Of a stretch of 6,928 nt of DNA, positions 5,377 through 6,928 are shown one piece after another. The notes beneath the pieces are model-generated. The model did no database searches. It was not told the DNA's origin and was given only the letters and a program-made list of their open reading frames with translations. The stretch's first letter is position 1, and each line of letters opens with the position of its first letter. Location of the stretch: contig JAOUGB010000127.1 in assembly GCA_029857875.1 (NCBI GenBank), positions 1 to 6,928 of the forward strand, in the 5' to 3' direction. This DNA comes from Desulfobacteraceae bacterium (GTDB taxonomy: Bacteria; Desulfobacterota; Desulfobacteria; Desulfobacterales; UBA11574). The translations under genes and the position numbers were made by a program.

Positions 5377-6928
5377 TTATTGAATCCCATAAAAGAAATA
5401 GAGAATGGTCAACTCCACCGTTAAAAAGATGGCCGTCATGATGAAGCCCGCCTTGGCATAGTCCACCGTTCGATAACCGCCGGGTCTCATGACGAGCGCA
5501 TTGACCTGATGTGTCGGCAAGACAAACGTGTTGGATGCCGATAATCCCACCACCAACGCGGCCATTCGCGGATCACCACCGGCCATGACCGCCATGTTCA
5601 TGCACAACGGAACCAGCAAAACCGTTGCACCCACATTGGAAATCACCAGCGTGAAAAAAGAGGTCATAATACCCACCGCTGCCAACAGCACAATCGGTGT
5701 CGGATGTCCAAGCATCCCGAGGACGAACTGGGCAATAAAAGCAGCGGTTCCGGTTTTTTCAAACGCCATTCCCAAAGGTATCAAACCTGCCAGAAGGAAT
5801 ACCGTCATCCAGTCCACGGCGCGATAGGCTTCATCCACGGAAAGCACGCCGGTGATGATCATACCCAGGGCACCGGACATCAGTGCCACTGAAAGCTGAA
5901 TCTTGAAAAAAATAATTTGCGCCAGAGACACCGCCAGCCAGATCACCGCCAGTTTGGCCTTTTCAGGTCGCATGATTTCACCTTCAAGGGCCGTGGCAAA
6001 AGTGAGCGCCCGTGGCTGCGGCTGATTTCTTAAAATGTGAAATTTCTCCCAAGGTCCTTGAAGTAACAGGGTGTCGCCCATTTGGAGCCGGATATGGGTT
6101 AAGTTGCTGTAAATAATTTTATTGCCGGTAAACAGCGCCACCGGATTTACACCGTACAATTCTTTAAAATTGACTTGACTCATGGTTTTGCCGATCAATT
6201 CAGACCGGGGAGAAACCACCGTTTCCGCCATTCCGGCATTGATCACGGCTAGGCTCTCTCCGAAAATATCAAGGCCGTCTTTAACTTCCCATCCGTATTC
6301 TTCAGCCAGCATATGAACCATTTTCACCTGCCCGATAACGGCAATATCATCGCCTGGAGAAATCTTATGGCTGCTTTTCGGGACAAAACTTTTTTCATTC
6401 TCAGAAGCAAAATTGATGGCCACTACAGTCACCAGGAACTTGGGCCTGATGGCCAGGTCATCCAAGGTTTTCGGGCCGTCAAAATTATCGGGAATATGAA
6501 TTTCAAATGTATGTTCAAGTCCCTCATAGGCTTCCATCAGCAACGCCGTAACGCCTTTTTCCGCTTCGCCTTCTGCGGCCGGAAGGACAAATTTGCCGAA
6601 AATAAGAAAATAGATAATGGCACTGGAAAGAAGGCAGATGCCAATGGGGGTCTGGGTGAAAAGGCCGAAGGGTTCCAGTTTTTTCCCGCCAAGAACCATC
6701 AAATCATTCAACAAAATCGTGGGACTGGCGCCCACCAGGGTGATGGTCCCGCCGATAATGGCACAGAAACCCATAGGCATCAAAATACGGGACACCGGCA
6801 CCCCCATTCTTTTACCAATACGCTGGGCTGCCGGAAGAAATAGGGCCGCGGCGCCGATGTTCTGCATCATGCTCGAAATAATTCCAACGGTGCCGGATAT
6901 CAGGGTAATCACTTTCTTTTCACTGTTT
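5377..6928 (-). CDS. SLC13/DASS-type permease with two internal RCK_C (TrkA-C) domains, 5' end outside window
   Basis: A partial integral membrane transporter; 516 codons are visible and the frame stays open to the window edge. GTG 6910-6912 is therefore an internal valine, not a start, and about 80-100 N-terminal residues are missing relative to family length near 600. Counting from that valine, an N-terminal membrane half (1-112) has QNIGAAALFLP (17-27) and GGTITLVGASP (54-64), the usual loop of ArsB/NhaD/SLC13 carriers. Two RCK_C-like domains follow at about 137-207 and 225-297 (each ends in GDDIAVIGQ or GDTLLLQG). The C-terminal half (about 318-510) has SNVGATVLLVP (425-435) and SASNTFVLPTHQVNAL (458-473). 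Family members move sulfate, dicarboxylates or related anions with Na+ or H+; the substrate is not readable here. RCK_C domains bind small ligands and may gate transport. It is the first visible gene of the minus-strand operon. Confidence 0.9.
   Translation of the reverse strand, partial: NSEKKVITLISGTVGIISSMMQNIGAAALFLPAAQRIGKRMGVPVSRILMPMGFCAIIGGTITLVGASPTILLNDLMVLGGKKLEPFGLFTQTPIGICLLSSAIIYFLIFGKFVLPAAEGEAEKGVTALLMEAYEGLEHTFEIHIPDNFDGPKTLDDLAIRPKFLVTVVAINFASENEKSFVPKSSHKISPGDDIAVIGQVKMVHMLAEEYGWEVKDGLDIFGESLAVINAGMAETVVSPRSELIGKTMSQVNFKELYGVNPVALFTGNKIIYSNLTHIRLQMGDTLLLQGPWEKFHILRNQPQPRALTFATALEGEIMRPEKAKLAVIWLAVSLAQIIFFKIQLSVALMSGALGMIITGVLSVDEAYRAVDWMTVFLLAGLIPLGMAFEKTGTAAFIAQFVLGMLGHPTPIVLLAAVGIMTSFFTLVISNVGATVLLVPLCMNMAVMAGGDPRMAALVVGLSASNTFVLPTHQVNALVMRPGGYRTVDYAKAGFIMTAIFLTVELTILYFFYGIQ

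Noticed and set aside
6313..6843. 176-residue plus-strand open frame opposite the permease
   Set aside because: It is antisense to a clearly conserved transporter, shows no recognisable domain and has skewed H/N/K/R composition typical of a shadow frame.
6910..6912. GTG as start codon of the permease
   Set aside because: The frame continues open through the window edge (K, K, E, S, N upstream) and the protein would lack the N-terminal helices of the family.

Overview
The window looks like chromosomal DNA of an anaerobic deltaproteobacterium (Desulfobacterota, Desulfobacterales-like). This is inferred from three things: a sensor kinase paired with a sigma-54 response regulator, a 'cytidylate kinase-like' protein of a type I associate with that group, and a four-helix-bundle gene remnant flanked by inverted repeats. 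No rRNA, tRNA or CRISPR array was seen, so the taxonomic call is only moderate.

Layout. Positions 1-420 hold a decayed small accessory element. It is a four-helix-bundle (23S rRNA intervening-sequence type) gene whose first seven codons and C-terminal half survive, while the middle is deleted and the frame is shifted. It lies between nested inverted repeats with the core GGATTCAAGG, and a 10-bp perfect hairpin follows. Positions 465-1524 (+ strand) carry a likely sigma-70 promoter and a CaCA-family (YrbG-like) Na+/Ca2+ antiporter. A 112-bp convergent gap follows, with no clear terminator.

From 6928 down to 1637 (minus strand) lies one tight operon-like run. In transcription order it holds a SLC13/DASS-type permease with two internal RCK_C (TrkA-C) domains (5' end outside the window), a cytidylate kinase-like protein with a degenerate P-loop and a BON-like C-terminal tail, a membrane-bound HAMP histidine kinase, and an NtrC-family sigma-54 activator. 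The gaps are 62, 20 and 10 bp, and the regulator's ribosome binding site overlaps the kinase stop codon.

Inferred working model: the permease imports an anion (sulfate or a dicarboxylate are the obvious family candidates). The kinase-like protein and the permease's RCK_C domains may provide cytoplasmic ligand sensing. The two-component pair would convert an extracytoplasmic signal into sigma-54-dependent transcription, perhaps of this operon. The most unusual items are the internally deleted repeat-flanked element, the transporter/kinase-like/two-component linkage, the altered P-loop of the kinase-like protein, and a DAFTGA in place of GAFTGA in the sigma-54 activator.
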